Positions 9,308-17,591 of a stretch of DNA of 64,000 nt are shown in pieces (the first letter of the stretch is position 1; every line of letters begins with the position of its first letter). Source of the stretch: Mucilaginibacter sp. SJ (GTDB lineage Bacteria > Bacteroidota > Bacteroidia > Sphingobacteriales > Sphingobacteriaceae); assembly GCF_028993635.1 (NCBI RefSeq), contig NZ_CP118631.1, positions 4,402,001-4,466,000 of the forward strand. Reading direction: 5' to 3'. The notes under the pieces are model-generated. The model searched no databases. It was given only the letters and a program-made list of their open reading frames with translations, and was not told the DNA's origin. Both the position numbers and the translations under genes were made by a program.

Positions 9308-9361
9308 CAATTTGATAATTTGAAAATGGACATATCAAAACATCTTCAAATTATCAAATTG
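9308..9361. repeat. Word palindrome (caaatt/aattatc vocabulary)
   Basis: Perfect 17-base arms, 9308-9324 (caatttgataatttgaa) and 9345-9361, surround a 20-base loop. Each arm is itself built from repeats of the word atttga. It lies between the VWA and MoxR genes. Confidence 0.85.
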
Positions 9362-9381
9362 ACTAATTTTCAAATAATAAT

Positions 9382-10479
9382 TTACCTCACAGTCCTTCTT
9401 CTGTTCCTGATATAATCCTCAAAAATGTACTCACCAAGGCCATTCAGGGAACTGTAAAAGGCTTTGCCTCCGTTTGTTTCTGTGAATTTACGAACAAACT
9501 GCTGCAAATAAGGGTCTTTAGCTATCATAAATGTGGTAATAGGTATTTTTAGTCTCTTACACTGGGCAGCCATGTTGAGGGTTTTGTTAACCACTTTCCT
9601 GTCCAAACCAATGCTGTTTTTATAATACCTGGTGCCTTCCTTTAAGCAGGTTGGTTTGCCATCTGTAATCATGAAAATTTGCTTATTGTGCGTTTTACGG
9701 CGGCGGAGCAGATCGGTAGCCAGCTCTAAACCTGCATAAGTATTGGTATGATAAGGGCCAACCTGCAAGTAAGGCAAATCCTGCAGGGTTATTGGCCATG
9801 CATCGTTCCCAAACACAACAATATCCAGCGTGTCCTTAGGATATTTGGTGCGGATCAGTTCGGCAAGCGCCATAGCTACTTTCTTGGCCGGAGTTATCCT
9901 GTCTTCACCATAAAGGATCATGGAGTGCGAAATGTCGATCATGAGTACAGTTGAAGTAAGGGTTTTGTAGTCCATTTCCTCTACTTCAAGGTCGCGCTCG
10001 GTCATCATGAAATCGCCTATGCCGTGGTTAACCTGGGCGTTGTGTATAGACTGGGTCATATCTATCTGGTCCAGGCTGTCACCAAATTCAAACTCGCGGC
10101 GTTCGGCATTTTTTTCATCGCCCTGGCCTGATTGCGGCGAGCGGTGGTTACCTTTCCCAGATTTTTTTAGCTTGCCAAAGATCTCTTCCAGGGCAGATTG
10201 CCTGATGCTTTGCTCTGTTTTTGCCGTAATCCGGAACTCGCCATTCTCATTATTTTCGTCAAGATAACCCTTTTGCTTTAGTTCATCGATGAAATCGCCC
10301 ATGCCATAATCATCGTTGGTAAGGTTATATTGTTTATCGAGTTCGTTAAGCCAGGCTAAAGCTTCGCCTGCATCGCCCGATGTATAGTTGAGCAACTCAA
10401 GAAATAATTTTAACAATTCGTCAAATCCGCCTTTAGGGATTTGGTTGGGCTTAAATTTGGAAAATCCAAAACCGCGCAT
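9382..10479 (-). CDS. VWA-domain protein (CoxE/MoxR-associated)
   Basis: About 365 residues from the ATG at 10479, which is preceded by a purine-rich GAAAGGA. A TTG 31 codons upstream would run through a hydrophobic, non-conserved-looking leader. The N-terminal half is a charged helical region. The VWA domain begins about residue 175 with the MIDAS motif DISHS (Asp182) and continues to MITDGKP. Such proteins are metal-dependent adaptors for MoxR ATPases, matching the ATPase gene downstream. Confidence 0.85.
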   Translation of the reverse strand: MRGFGFSKFKPNQIPKGGFDELLKLFLELLNYTSGDAGEALAWLNELDKQYNLTNDDYGMGDFIDELKQKGYLDENNENGEFRITAKTEQSIRQSALEEIFGKLKKSGKGNHRSPQSGQGDEKNAERREFEFGDSLDQIDMTQSIHNAQVNHGIGDFMMTERDLEVEEMDYKTLTSTVLMIDISHSMILYGEDRITPAKKVAMALAELIRTKYPKDTLDIVVFGNDAWPITLQDLPYLQVGPYHTNTYAGLELATDLLRRRKTHNKQIFMITDGKPTCLKEGTRYYKNSIGLDRKVVNKTLNMAAQCKRLKIPITTFMIAKDPYLQQFVRKFTETNGGKAFYSSLNGLGEYIFEDYIRNRRRTVR

Positions 10480-10573
10480 ATTTTGTCCTTTCTGTACATA
10501 AAGGAACGGAATATTTTTAGGAAAAGTTTCGCTGCGGAAGTGATAAAATAAATTGTTAGTTAAGTATGACAAT

Positions 10574-10671
10574 TAGATTTTGGATTTCGGATATCCGATT
10601 TCGGATTTATTTAATAGCAGCAATAGCCTGTTTAGCCAAATCCGAAATCCCAATTCCCAAATCCGAAATTA
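10574..10671. repeat. Word palindrome (atttcgg vocabulary)
   Basis: Repeats of atttcgg on one side (10574-10608) are answered by ccgaaat repeats on the other (10638-10671). The best arms are 12/12 bases, 10597-10608 and 10638-10649. The last word overlaps the stop codon of the sugar kinase. The same vocabulary recurs between atpF and atpH, 28 kb away. Confidence 0.85.
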
Positions 10672-11547
10672 AATATACGCCAAACTATTCAGTAGCTCAG
10701 GCGGATATACCGGGTTGGCGCCTCGCTGGCTGGCTACGTATGACCCAACGGAGCAGGCTTTATCTACCACTTGCTGCATAGGTTTTCCTGAAAGGAGGCC
10801 GGATACAAATGTTGCCAGGAAGGCATCGCCGGCGCCTACCGTGTCAGCAACTTTTACCGGGCAGCCAGGACTGTCATAAAATTCATGGTCGTGCCATACC
10901 AGTGCACCATGCTCGCCGCGGGTTACGCAAATGGTTTGGCTATGATATTTGGAACGGAACTCGCCAATTTGATCGCGCAGGGAAGCATTGCTGCCACCAA
11001 TGAGCAGGTTGGCTTCTTCCTCGTTCATTTTCACCACGTCGGCCCGGGCCACCAATGTTTCAATAGTTGACAGGGTATAATGCGGCGGGCGAAGATTTAC
11101 ATCAAATATTTTTAGCGCCGGGGTTTCATCGAGCAGGTTTAACAATGTTTCGCGGGTAGTAGCGGTACGGCAAGCCAAACTGCCAAACACAATGGCCCTG
11201 GCTGCCTGGGCCGCTTTGGTAAGCATGACTGACGGTTCAATGTTGTCCCATGAAACGGGTTGGGGAATAATATAAGTGGCGGTATTGTTTTCATCAAGCT
11301 GTACGGTAACCTCACAGGTTGGAAATTCGTCGTCTTGTTGAATCAGGTCCGAATACAGGTCATTGCTTTTTAAAAAGCCTATCAGTGCATCGCCCGAATT
11401 ATCCATACCCACTGAGCTCGCAAACGCTGTTTTTACACCTTGCTGTACCAGATGCCGGGCCACGTTCATGGGTGCGCCACCGGCCTTTTTTCCGTCGCCA
11501 AAAGCATCCCATAAAACTTCGCCGAAGCTCAATACCTGATTTCTCAT
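10669..11547 (-). CDS. PfkB-family carbohydrate kinase (fructokinase-like)
   Basis: A 292-residue ribokinase-fold enzyme. The N-terminal substrate motif GGAPMNVARHL (about 23-33) and the C-terminal signature DTVGAGDAF (about 233-241, with catalytic Asp) are intact. It phosphorylates a sugar using ATP. The GGAPMN motif and length fit fructokinase best, but ribokinase-like specificity cannot be excluded. It is monocistronic, and its last codons merge into a word palindrome. A TAnnTTTG element lies about 33 bases upstream. Confidence 0.88.
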   Translation of the reverse strand: MRNQVLSFGEVLWDAFGDGKKAGGAPMNVARHLVQQGVKTAFASSVGMDNSGDALIGFLKSNDLYSDLIQQDDEFPTCEVTVQLDENNTATYIIPQPVSWDNIEPSVMLTKAAQAARAIVFGSLACRTATTRETLLNLLDETPALKIFDVNLRPPHYTLSTIETLVARADVVKMNEEEANLLIGGSNASLRDQIGEFRSKYHSQTICVTRGEHGALVWHDHEFYDSPGCPVKVADTVGAGDAFLATFVSGLLSGKPMQQVVDKACSVGSYVASQRGANPVYPPELLNSLAYI

Positions 11548-11579
11548 AGTTGATTTGTTTTTTTACTGCCGATGAAAAC

Positions 11580-11587
11580 CAAATATA
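11580..11587 (-). promoter_or_regulatory. Putative -7 element of the sugar kinase gene
   Basis: On the minus strand this reads TATATTTG, matching the Bacteroidota TAnnTTTG consensus, 32 bases before the ATG. I could not see a convincing -33 TTG at the usual spacing. Confidence 0.45.
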
Positions 11588-11728
11588 CTGTATTAAGTTG
11601 AATTTTATTTTGCGTTTGATCCATGATTTTAGTCATTGTTCGGATTAATGATTTACTTTGCCGATATAACACCGGGCAATCTGTTAATCGGGCAAATCGT
11701 GGTTCAGAAAATTGTATACCTTTATTAT

Positions 11729-12148
11729 ATGAAAAGAATACTACTGGGTTTTGTGTTTATGCTTGCTGCCACATGGTGCTTTGGGCAGAACAGGCAAGCC
11801 ATCCTGAAGGTAATGCATACACAGGAAGAAGCCTGGAACCGTGGCGATATTGAAGGATTTATGACAACTTACTGGAAATCTGATTCGCTGGTTTTTGTAG
11901 GGAAAACAGCCCCCACCTATGGTTGGCAAACAACGCTTGAGCATTATAAGCAAACATATCCTGATAAGGCTGCCATGGGGCAGCTTGCTTTCAACATTAT
12001 ACAAATAAAGGTACTTGATAAAGCTAACGCCTTTGTTTTAGGCGGATGGAAATTAACCCGTGAAAAAGACACGCCTGGCGGCTATTTTACACTATGGTTC
12101 AGGAAAATTAAGGGCGAGTGGAAGATAGTTTGTGATCACACTTCGTGA
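11729..12148 (+). CDS. Exported NTF2/SnoaL-like (DUF4440) protein
   Basis: About 139 residues from the ATG at 11729, chosen because MKRILLGFVFMLAATWCFG is a good signal peptide. The upstream open frame has no such leader. The body starts with a helix (AILKVMHTQEEAWNRGDIEGFM) and ends with WFRKIKGEWKIVCDH, typical of SnoaL/DUF4440 cone folds. These bind or act on small molecules, and the function here is unknown. It stands alone between the kinase and the adenylyltransferase. Confidence 0.8.
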   Translation: MKRILLGFVFMLAATWCFGQNRQAILKVMHTQEEAWNRGDIEGFMTTYWKSDSLVFVGKTAPTYGWQTTLEHYKQTYPDKAAMGQLAFNIIQIKVLDKANAFVLGGWKLTREKDTPGGYFTLWFRKIKGEWKIVCDHTS

Positions 12149-12209
12149 GGAGATTAGTGGTTAGAGATAAGAGGTTACAAAAAATTAAGTGTTAATTTAA
12201 TATTGCTGG

Positions 12210-12692
12210 ATGAAAAGAGGTTTGATAATTGGGAAGTTTTTGCCGTTGCATATAGGCCACATGACTTTAATTGGTTATGCACTTGATCACTGTGATGAAC
12301 TTATGATTGTTATCGGTGCCAGCGATGATGAACCTATTCCCGGGGATGTGCGGTTGCGCTGGCTTGAAAAAACTTATGCTGATAATGACAAGGTTAAACC
12401 TGTATTGTTAAGTTATGATGAGGCTATGCTTCCAGGAGCCGATTCGATAGAAAACATGTCGAGGCTTTGGGCCAGCTATCTTAAAAAGAACTTACCGCAC
12501 ATTGATGTAATATTTGCCTCAGAGCCTTATGGTGCTTATATGGGGCGGTTTTTAGATTGTGAAAGTGTTATTTATGAGGAGCCATGCAAAGTTGTACCGG
12601 TGCAGGCCGCAAGAATAAGGGAGGAGCCTAATTTGTACCTGCACCTTTTACCCGATGCGGTTAAGGAATACTACAAAAATCAGGTTGAATAA
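12210..12692 (+). CDS. NadR-like nucleotidyltransferase domain protein
   Basis: A 160-residue HIGH-type nucleotidyltransferase. GKFLPLHIGHM (8-18) gives the HxGH motif with His14 and His17, close to NadR-type NMN adenylyltransferases. The C-terminal R-EEP-Y-hydrophobic segment also resembles the NadR N-domain. The kinase domain that follows in full-length NadR is absent. The substrate is probably a nicotinamide or related nucleotide, by family only. It converges with the AraC gene, leaving 12 bases between them. Confidence 0.75.
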   Translation: MKRGLIIGKFLPLHIGHMTLIGYALDHCDELMIVIGASDDEPIPGDVRLRWLEKTYADNDKVKPVLLSYDEAMLPGADSIENMSRLWASYLKKNLPHIDVIFASEPYGAYMGRFLDCESVIYEEPCKVVPVQAARIREEPNLYLHLLPDAVKEYYKNQVE

Positions 12693-12704
12693 TTGGGCCT
12701 GTCT

Positions 12705-13559
12705 TTATTGATCTTTGGAAACCCAGGCTTTCTTGAATTCGGAAGGGTTTTTACCAACTATTTTGTTGAAAAGTTTATTGAAGTAGGATAGGCTTTCAAA
12801 ACCTACGGCATAGCAGGTTTCAGTTACATTTTTATCCTGCATCAGCAGGTTTTTGGCTATGTCAACCCGGTATTGGTTTACAAAATCGGTAAAAGTCATT
12901 TTGGTTTGTTTTTTGAAATAGCGGCAAAAAGCTGCTGTAGTAAAATTAACTTTAGCCGCCACCACATTTACATCGGGCTTAAGGTTGTAATTATTGCCAA
13001 TATATTCATAAACGGCTCCCATCCTGATCTTGTCTTTTAAAAAGAACTGCAGGTTTAGCCCGTCATTATTTAAAATAATGAACTCGTTTGAACCGGCCAG
13101 GATATTAAAGATTTCCATCAATCCCATTAATTGTTGAAATGAGCTCATTGCCGGAAGAAGTTTTAGTTTCTGTACTGCTAAAGTCCTCGTTTCGCCATAA
13201 AAAGCAATACCGTTAGCTGCCCGTTTGAAAAGCTGCTCGATGGTCGAAAATTCGGGCGTGATGCCTATAGCCGTCCCCATAAAATCTTCTTTTAGCTGCA
13301 CCACTATCTGGTGATATTCACTCCGGAGACGATAATCAAAGTTGAGATGGGGGAGGTTACTGCCAATAAGTACAAGATCGTGCTGGGTATAACCAGAGAT
13401 ATGCGATCCAACATGCCTGATCCCGGCATCGGCCTCAACATACACCAATTCATATTCGGGATGATAATGCCACAAAAAAGTATTCCTGAGTCGTGGCGAA
13501 AACAGCTTGAACGATTTGCCCGGTTCAAAGTCAACCTTCTCTAACTGGATCTTATCCAT
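12705..13559 (-). CDS. AraC-family transcriptional regulator
   Basis: A 284-residue regulator with an N-terminal cupin-like sensing domain (HYHPEYELVYVE near 31-42) and a C-terminal double helix-turn-helix (about 185-280). The second helix region GFESLSYFNKLFNKIVGKNPSEFKK is typical of the family. It is divergently transcribed from the PhyH dioxygenase gene with about 126 bases between start codons, so it likely controls that gene and itself. The inducer is unknown. Confidence 0.92.
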   Translation of the reverse strand: MDKIQLEKVDFEPGKSFKLFSPRLRNTFLWHYHPEYELVYVEADAGIRHVGSHISGYTQHDLVLIGSNLPHLNFDYRLRSEYHQIVVQLKEDFMGTAIGITPEFSTIEQLFKRAANGIAFYGETRTLAVQKLKLLPAMSSFQQLMGLMEIFNILAGSNEFIILNNDGLNLQFFLKDKIRMGAVYEYIGNNYNLKPDVNVVAAKVNFTTAAFCRYFKKQTKMTFTDFVNQYRVDIAKNLLMQDKNVTETCYAVGFESLSYFNKLFNKIVGKNPSEFKKAWVSKDQ

Positions 13560-13685
13560 GCTGCATTGAATATTATGCTTTAGTAAAGATAATTAAATGG
13601 TCAATGCAGAACAAATTTTGGTCATTGTACAGAATAAGTCACCTTCACTGTCGACCTAAATTTGAATTATAAATCAAAGCAAATT

Positions 13686-14654
13686 ATGAAGACCGAAAAT
13701 GCAACCATGACCATGGCACCCGCAAATGCCCATAAAGAGATCCCCGGTAATCCATCAACTGCAAAATCGAGCCAAATGGGCTTGAATAAACGAGCTAACA
13801 ATGAACCGTTAAAAGTATTAAATGAGGCCGACTGGAAATTTTGGATTGAGAATGGCTACGTGATCATAAAAAATGCCGTACCTAAAGAGCAAGTTCAAAA
13901 ACTTGCCGATTACTTGTGGCAATATGAGGGTAAAGACGCAAATGACATGGAAACCTGGTATAAACGGCCCAATGCCCAAATGCAAATGAGCGAGTTGAAC
14001 AATACCGGCATGGTTGAAATTTATAATCAGCAATTTATGTGGGATAACCGCCAGTATCCTAAAGTTCATGCGGCTTTTGCTGATATCTGGGGTACGGAAA
14101 AGCTATGGGTAACTATCGACAGGGCAAATCTTAATTTTCCGCTACGACCCGGTTTTGAATATAAAGGCTTCATTCATTGGGATTACGATCCCGAAACCAA
14201 GCCTCAGAATGTACAGGGTGTACTGGCCCTTGCCGATCAGACGGATGAAAACATGGGCGGCTTTCAATGCATCCCCGAGTTATATCGAATTTATGATACC
14301 TGGAAATTAACCCAGCCTGATGATCGTGATCATTACAAACCCGATACCACCGGATTTGAAACGGTAAAAGTGAAACTGGAAGCCGGTGATCTGCTGATAT
14401 TTAATAGTTTGCAACCACATGGTATCCGCCCGAATACCAGTGTAGATAAAGTGCGTATAGCTCAATATATATCGATGGTGCCCGCACAGGAAGACAATGA
14501 AGAATTAAGGCAGTGGCGCATCAACAGCTGGCAAAGCCGTGAAGCTATGCAAGGCTACGCCTTCCCCGGTGATCCGTTGGAACGAGAAAAGCAAAATCCA
14601 GTAGCTGAGCTTAGCGAGTTGGGTAAAAAGCTATTGGGATTGGAGCGCTGGTAA
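13686..14654 (+). CDS. Phytanoyl-CoA dioxygenase (PhyH)-family enzyme
   Basis: About 322 residues from the ATG at 13686. A TTG eight codons upstream is possible. It is a non-haem Fe(II)/2-oxoglutarate dioxygenase: HWD at His164-Asp166, distal His245 in LQPHGIRPN, and Arg257 in KVRIAQY as probable 2-oxoglutarate ligand. Members hydroxylate diverse small molecules, and the substrate is not predictable. It is divergent from an AraC regulator, suggesting inducible expression in a catabolic role. Confidence 0.88.
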   Translation: MKTENATMTMAPANAHKEIPGNPSTAKSSQMGLNKRANNEPLKVLNEADWKFWIENGYVIIKNAVPKEQVQKLADYLWQYEGKDANDMETWYKRPNAQMQMSELNNTGMVEIYNQQFMWDNRQYPKVHAAFADIWGTEKLWVTIDRANLNFPLRPGFEYKGFIHWDYDPETKPQNVQGVLALADQTDENMGGFQCIPELYRIYDTWKLTQPDDRDHYKPDTTGFETVKVKLEAGDLLIFNSLQPHGIRPNTSVDKVRIAQYISMVPAQEDNEELRQWRINSWQSREAMQGYAFPGDPLEREKQNPVAELSELGKKLLGLERW

Positions 14655-14658
14655 TATC

Positions 14659-14732
14659 CAACCCCGATGCTCATGTCTCCACTCGCATTTGCAAGCAAAG
14701 CGGCTGGCCGGGAGGACACGGCCTTGGGGTAT
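14659..14732. repeat. Long imperfect hairpin
   Basis: The ends accccgatgctcatgtctcc and ggaggacacggccttggggt pair imperfectly (about 13 of 20 positions), with inner pairing around gcaaagcggctgg. It lies just after phyH and before a clear terminator, and has no coding potential that I trust. Confidence 0.35.
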
Positions 14733-14738
14733 AAATAA

Positions 14739-14769
14739 AAATAGCGATGGATTTTATCCGTCGCTATTT
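14739..14769. terminator. Bidirectional terminator
   Basis: Fourteen-base arms, 14739-14752 and 14756-14769 (one G-T pair), surround a 3-base loop, with A/T flanks on both sides. It separates convergent phyH and the cupin gene. Confidence 0.8.
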
Positions 14770-14802
14770 AATATCATGACTAAAAACGTAAGACTTTCGA
14801 CT

Positions 14803-15684
14803 TTAAAAAGGTTTCCCCGCAGCCAGCTCCCTATTAGCCCATTTAACGGCCAGTCCTTCGCGGTATTTAGCATACTTGCCTTTGAACATCATTTTTAAAG
14901 CACTGTCAACACCACCTTTAACGGCCAGGTTATACAGGCTTGCCGCTTTACGGCTTATGCTGGCATCCCATGCGCGAAGGCTCAGGGAGTATGAACCATC
15001 AACATATTTCATCCAGTGCCAGTAGCCGGTTGGCATAAACAGGGTATCGCCATGTTCCAGGAACACCTCAATGCCTTCCACGCCGTCAAGTGCCGGGAAT
15101 TTTTTGACATCAGGATTTAGTACATCATAATCCTCCAGTGCATAGGTAGCATTGGGGATACAGTACAGGCGGCGTTTCCACTTGTTTTCAAACAGGATCA
15201 CATGTTTACGCCCTCCAAAATGGGTATGGAAAATATGCGGAAGATCAATATCGTAATGTAAAAAAGTAACCGAGTTTGAACCGCCGAAAAACATGGCGGG
15301 CATGCTTTCCAAAAAGCCACCCATCAGGTCTTTAGGTAATACGATATCATCCAAAAGCTGCGGCGCTTGCTTAAATATGTTAAAGAAAAATATCCTTAAC
15401 TCGGTTGGTTTACTGCGGATGAGGTCGATATATTCGTCAAAAGGCATTTCAGTTGCCGACGAATTGATGGGCTTTGACGGATCGGCCTTTGAATTATCAT
15501 ATAATGGCACTACTTTATTGCCAACAACCTGCTTTAAATATTCGGGTGTCCATTTTTCGCGGGCAGGCCAGCTTTTGGTAAGCCCTTTAATAACCAGCGG
15601 GCGACGGGGGTCTAAATAATTCTTCTTAAAGTCTTCGGGAGAAATATTTTCAACCGTATCGATCGGGTTAAGAATGAAGCACAT
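14803..15684 (-). CDS. JmjC-like cupin (Cupin_8) oxygenase, copy 1
   Basis: A 293-residue cupin_8/JmjC-fold protein. The HxD metal motif is HYDID (His143, Asp145), with the distal His223 in TGYWHWMKYV. The fold and ligands match Fe(II)/2-oxoglutarate hydroxylases acting on proteins or small molecules. It is strongly similar along its whole length to the next gene upstream, with the same N-terminal P-I-D-[ST]-V-[ED]-N-I-S pattern, so the two are recent tandem duplicates. No substrate can be assigned. Confidence 0.85.
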   Translation of the reverse strand: MCFILNPIDTVENISPEDFKKNYLDPRRPLVIKGLTKSWPAREKWTPEYLKQVVGNKVVPLYDNSKADPSKPINSSATEMPFDEYIDLIRSKPTELRIFFFNIFKQAPQLLDDIVLPKDLMGGFLESMPAMFFGGSNSVTFLHYDIDLPHIFHTHFGGRKHVILFENKWKRRLYCIPNATYALEDYDVLNPDVKKFPALDGVEGIEVFLEHGDTLFMPTGYWHWMKYVDGSYSLSLRAWDASISRKAASLYNLAVKGGVDSALKMMFKGKYAKYREGLAVKWANRELAAGKPF

Positions 15685-15809
15685 AATAGTTTATTACTTT
15701 AGGGGGATTACGCTTATTTTAAAATAAAGTTACAATATTGTTTCTTACTCGTTTAAAAGCATTCAAAATAACGAAATAAACCCCAAAGTAGTATAAATAT
15801 ATCTTAATA

Positions 15810-16688
15810 TTATGGCTTGCCTGCTACAAGGGCATTGTTAGCGCGTTTGATAGCCAGGTTCTCCTTCCAGTCCATATAACCCTTTTTAAAGCGTGCTTTC
15901 ATTAGGTTGTCAAACTTGCGTTGTACAGTTAAGTTATACAAACTTTTGGCTTTAATGGCCCATGATTTATCCCAGGCGCGTAACGATATCGAAAATGAAC
16001 CGGCGAGGTATTTCATCCAGTGCCAGTAACCGGTTGGCATAAACAGGGTATCGCCATGCTCTAAAATGGCTTCTTGTCCTTCAATGCCGTCAAGTGCCGG
16101 AAATTTGGTGAAATCGGGGTTTTCAATATCATAATCTTCTAAAGCATAGGTAGCAAAGGGGATGCAGTACAGACGTTCGGTCCATTTCTGATCGAACAGC
16201 ATTACATGTTTGCGGCCATTAAAATGTGTATGGAAAATGTGCGCAAGGTCGATGTCGTAATGTAAAAATGTTACAGAACCGGCACCGCCGAAAAACATAT
16301 TGGGGTATTTATCCAGGAAACCACCCATTAAATCAGATGGCGAACGATAATCCTCCAGTAGTTTGGGTGCATGTTTAATTGGGTCGAACAGGAAAATCCT
16401 TAAATCGGTAGGCTGTTTTTGGATAAGATCGATATAATCGCCAAACTTCATTTCGGTTGCAGATGCATTAATAGCTTTGGAAGAATCGGCCTTTGAACTG
16501 TTATAAAGCGGAACGGTTTTATCTCCAACTACCTCTTTCAGGTATTCAAAAGTCCATTTTTGCAGGGCGGGCCAGCTTTCGGTAGCTTTGCGGATAATAA
16601 GCGGTTTACGCGGATTTAAGTAATTGTTAACAAAATCCTCTTTGCTTATATTGTCTACACTATCAATAGGTGTAAGCGTTATACTCAT
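15810..16688 (-). CDS. JmjC-like cupin (Cupin_8) oxygenase, copy 2
   Basis: About 292 residues from the ATG at 16688. A GTG two codons earlier is an alternative. It is a paralogue of the neighbouring downstream gene with identical metal motifs: HYDID, then GYWHWMKY. The pair differs mainly in the central loop after the N-terminal 100 residues and at the C-terminus. The genes are separated by about 125 bases, so each may have its own promoter. Confidence 0.85.
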   Translation of the reverse strand: MSITLTPIDSVDNISKEDFVNNYLNPRKPLIIRKATESWPALQKWTFEYLKEVVGDKTVPLYNSSKADSSKAINASATEMKFGDYIDLIQKQPTDLRIFLFDPIKHAPKLLEDYRSPSDLMGGFLDKYPNMFFGGAGSVTFLHYDIDLAHIFHTHFNGRKHVMLFDQKWTERLYCIPFATYALEDYDIENPDFTKFPALDGIEGQEAILEHGDTLFMPTGYWHWMKYLAGSFSISLRAWDKSWAIKAKSLYNLTVQRKFDNLMKARFKKGYMDWKENLAIKRANNALVAGKP

Positions 16689-16781
16689 TTTCACAAATTA
16701 ATTAACGAGCAAAATTAATTCTTTGTAAATAATATGTAAACGATTTGTGCCGATTTTGAAATTGTGCTGACAGTTGTATTT

Positions 16782-16944
16782 TAGTTGCAGTAGCAATACG
16801 GAGCTGCAGTGGCAGTAGGAAGTTGCAGGTGCAGTTTCATGGAGTGTAATCAAAAAAGTATATTTTGCCTATCTTCCTCTAATCAGTGTACCGCTTGTAC
16901 AACTGCCACTGCCGGCTGCTTCTGCCATTACAAACTGCAACTGG
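16782..16944. repeat. Word palindrome (gcagt vocabulary)
   Basis: Words of the type gttgcagt, ctgcagtggcagta and agttgcagg (16782-16841) are answered by ctgccactgccgg, ttctgcc and ctgcaactgg (16899-16944) on the other strand. The spacer carries no gene. Confidence 0.75.
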
Positions 16945-16945
16945 C

Positions 16946-17491
16946 TTAATTAGGTTTCAAAACCGAATTAACTACCTGGATAACGCCGTTGCTTTGGGCA
17001 ACATCGGCTATGGTGATGAATGATTTGCCACCTTTTTCGTCAATAAGGTAAAGTTTTGCCCCCTGCGACATCACAGTAAGCGTACCACCGCTCAATGTGT
17101 TAAGCTCCAGCTTGCCTTTACCCTCTTTTACTTTGGTTAACAGGTCGGCCGAGGTTAATTTGCCGGGCACCACATGATAAGTAAGCAGTTTAATAAGATT
17201 AGCCTTGCTTGCGGGTTTCATCAGGTTGTCAACAGTGCCGGCAGGAAGCTGGGCAAAAGCTTCATTAGTAGGTGCAAAAACGGTATACGGACCGGCTGCT
17301 GATAGGGTAGGTGCCAACCCGGCAGATTTAATAGCGTTTACGAGCGTAGTATGGTCTTTTGAGCCGGATGTGTTTTGTACGATATTTTTAGCAGGCGACA
17401 TGACGGTACCGCCCACAGTTTTTTGGGCGAAAGCTTTTGGGGCTATGGTAATAGCTATAAACGATAGAGCGATAATGAGTACTTTTTTCAT
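16946..17491 (-). CDS. Exported fasciclin (FAS1) domain protein
   Basis: About 181 residues, starting at the ATG at 17491. This is chosen because MKKVLIIALSFIAITIAPKAFAQ is a clean signal peptide; the frame runs on upstream into hemW but without a leader. One FAS1 domain fills the rest: the conserved F-A-P-T-N-E-A-F core and the later LLTYHVVPGK. FAS1 proteins mediate adhesion or bind small ligands at the cell surface. It is probably transcribed alone or after hemW, which ends 100 bases upstream. Confidence 0.9.
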   Translation of the reverse strand: MKKVLIIALSFIAITIAPKAFAQKTVGGTVMSPAKNIVQNTSGSKDHTTLVNAIKSAGLAPTLSAAGPYTVFAPTNEAFAQLPAGTVDNLMKPASKANLIKLLTYHVVPGKLTSADLLTKVKEGKGKLELNTLSGGTLTVMSQGAKLYLIDEKGGKSFITIADVAQSNGVIQVVNSVLKPN

Positions 17492-17591
17492 AATTGCAGG
17501 TATATAAAACAATACGATTTGATAAATATAAACAGTTTTTAAAATCAATTTGCTTTGTAACAAAGTACTGACTTTAAAAAACCTCAAAGGT

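Noticed and set aside
9287..9310. TTG start eight codons upstream of the MoxR ATG
   Set aside because: The TTG is within a palindrome arm, and the ATG at 9286 gives the more plausible N-terminus.
9308..9361. Word palindromes as ordinary terminators
   Set aside because: Most lack a T-run, have long loops, occur inside operons and are built from internal direct repeats, unlike the clear terminators at 27839, 28646 and 42239.
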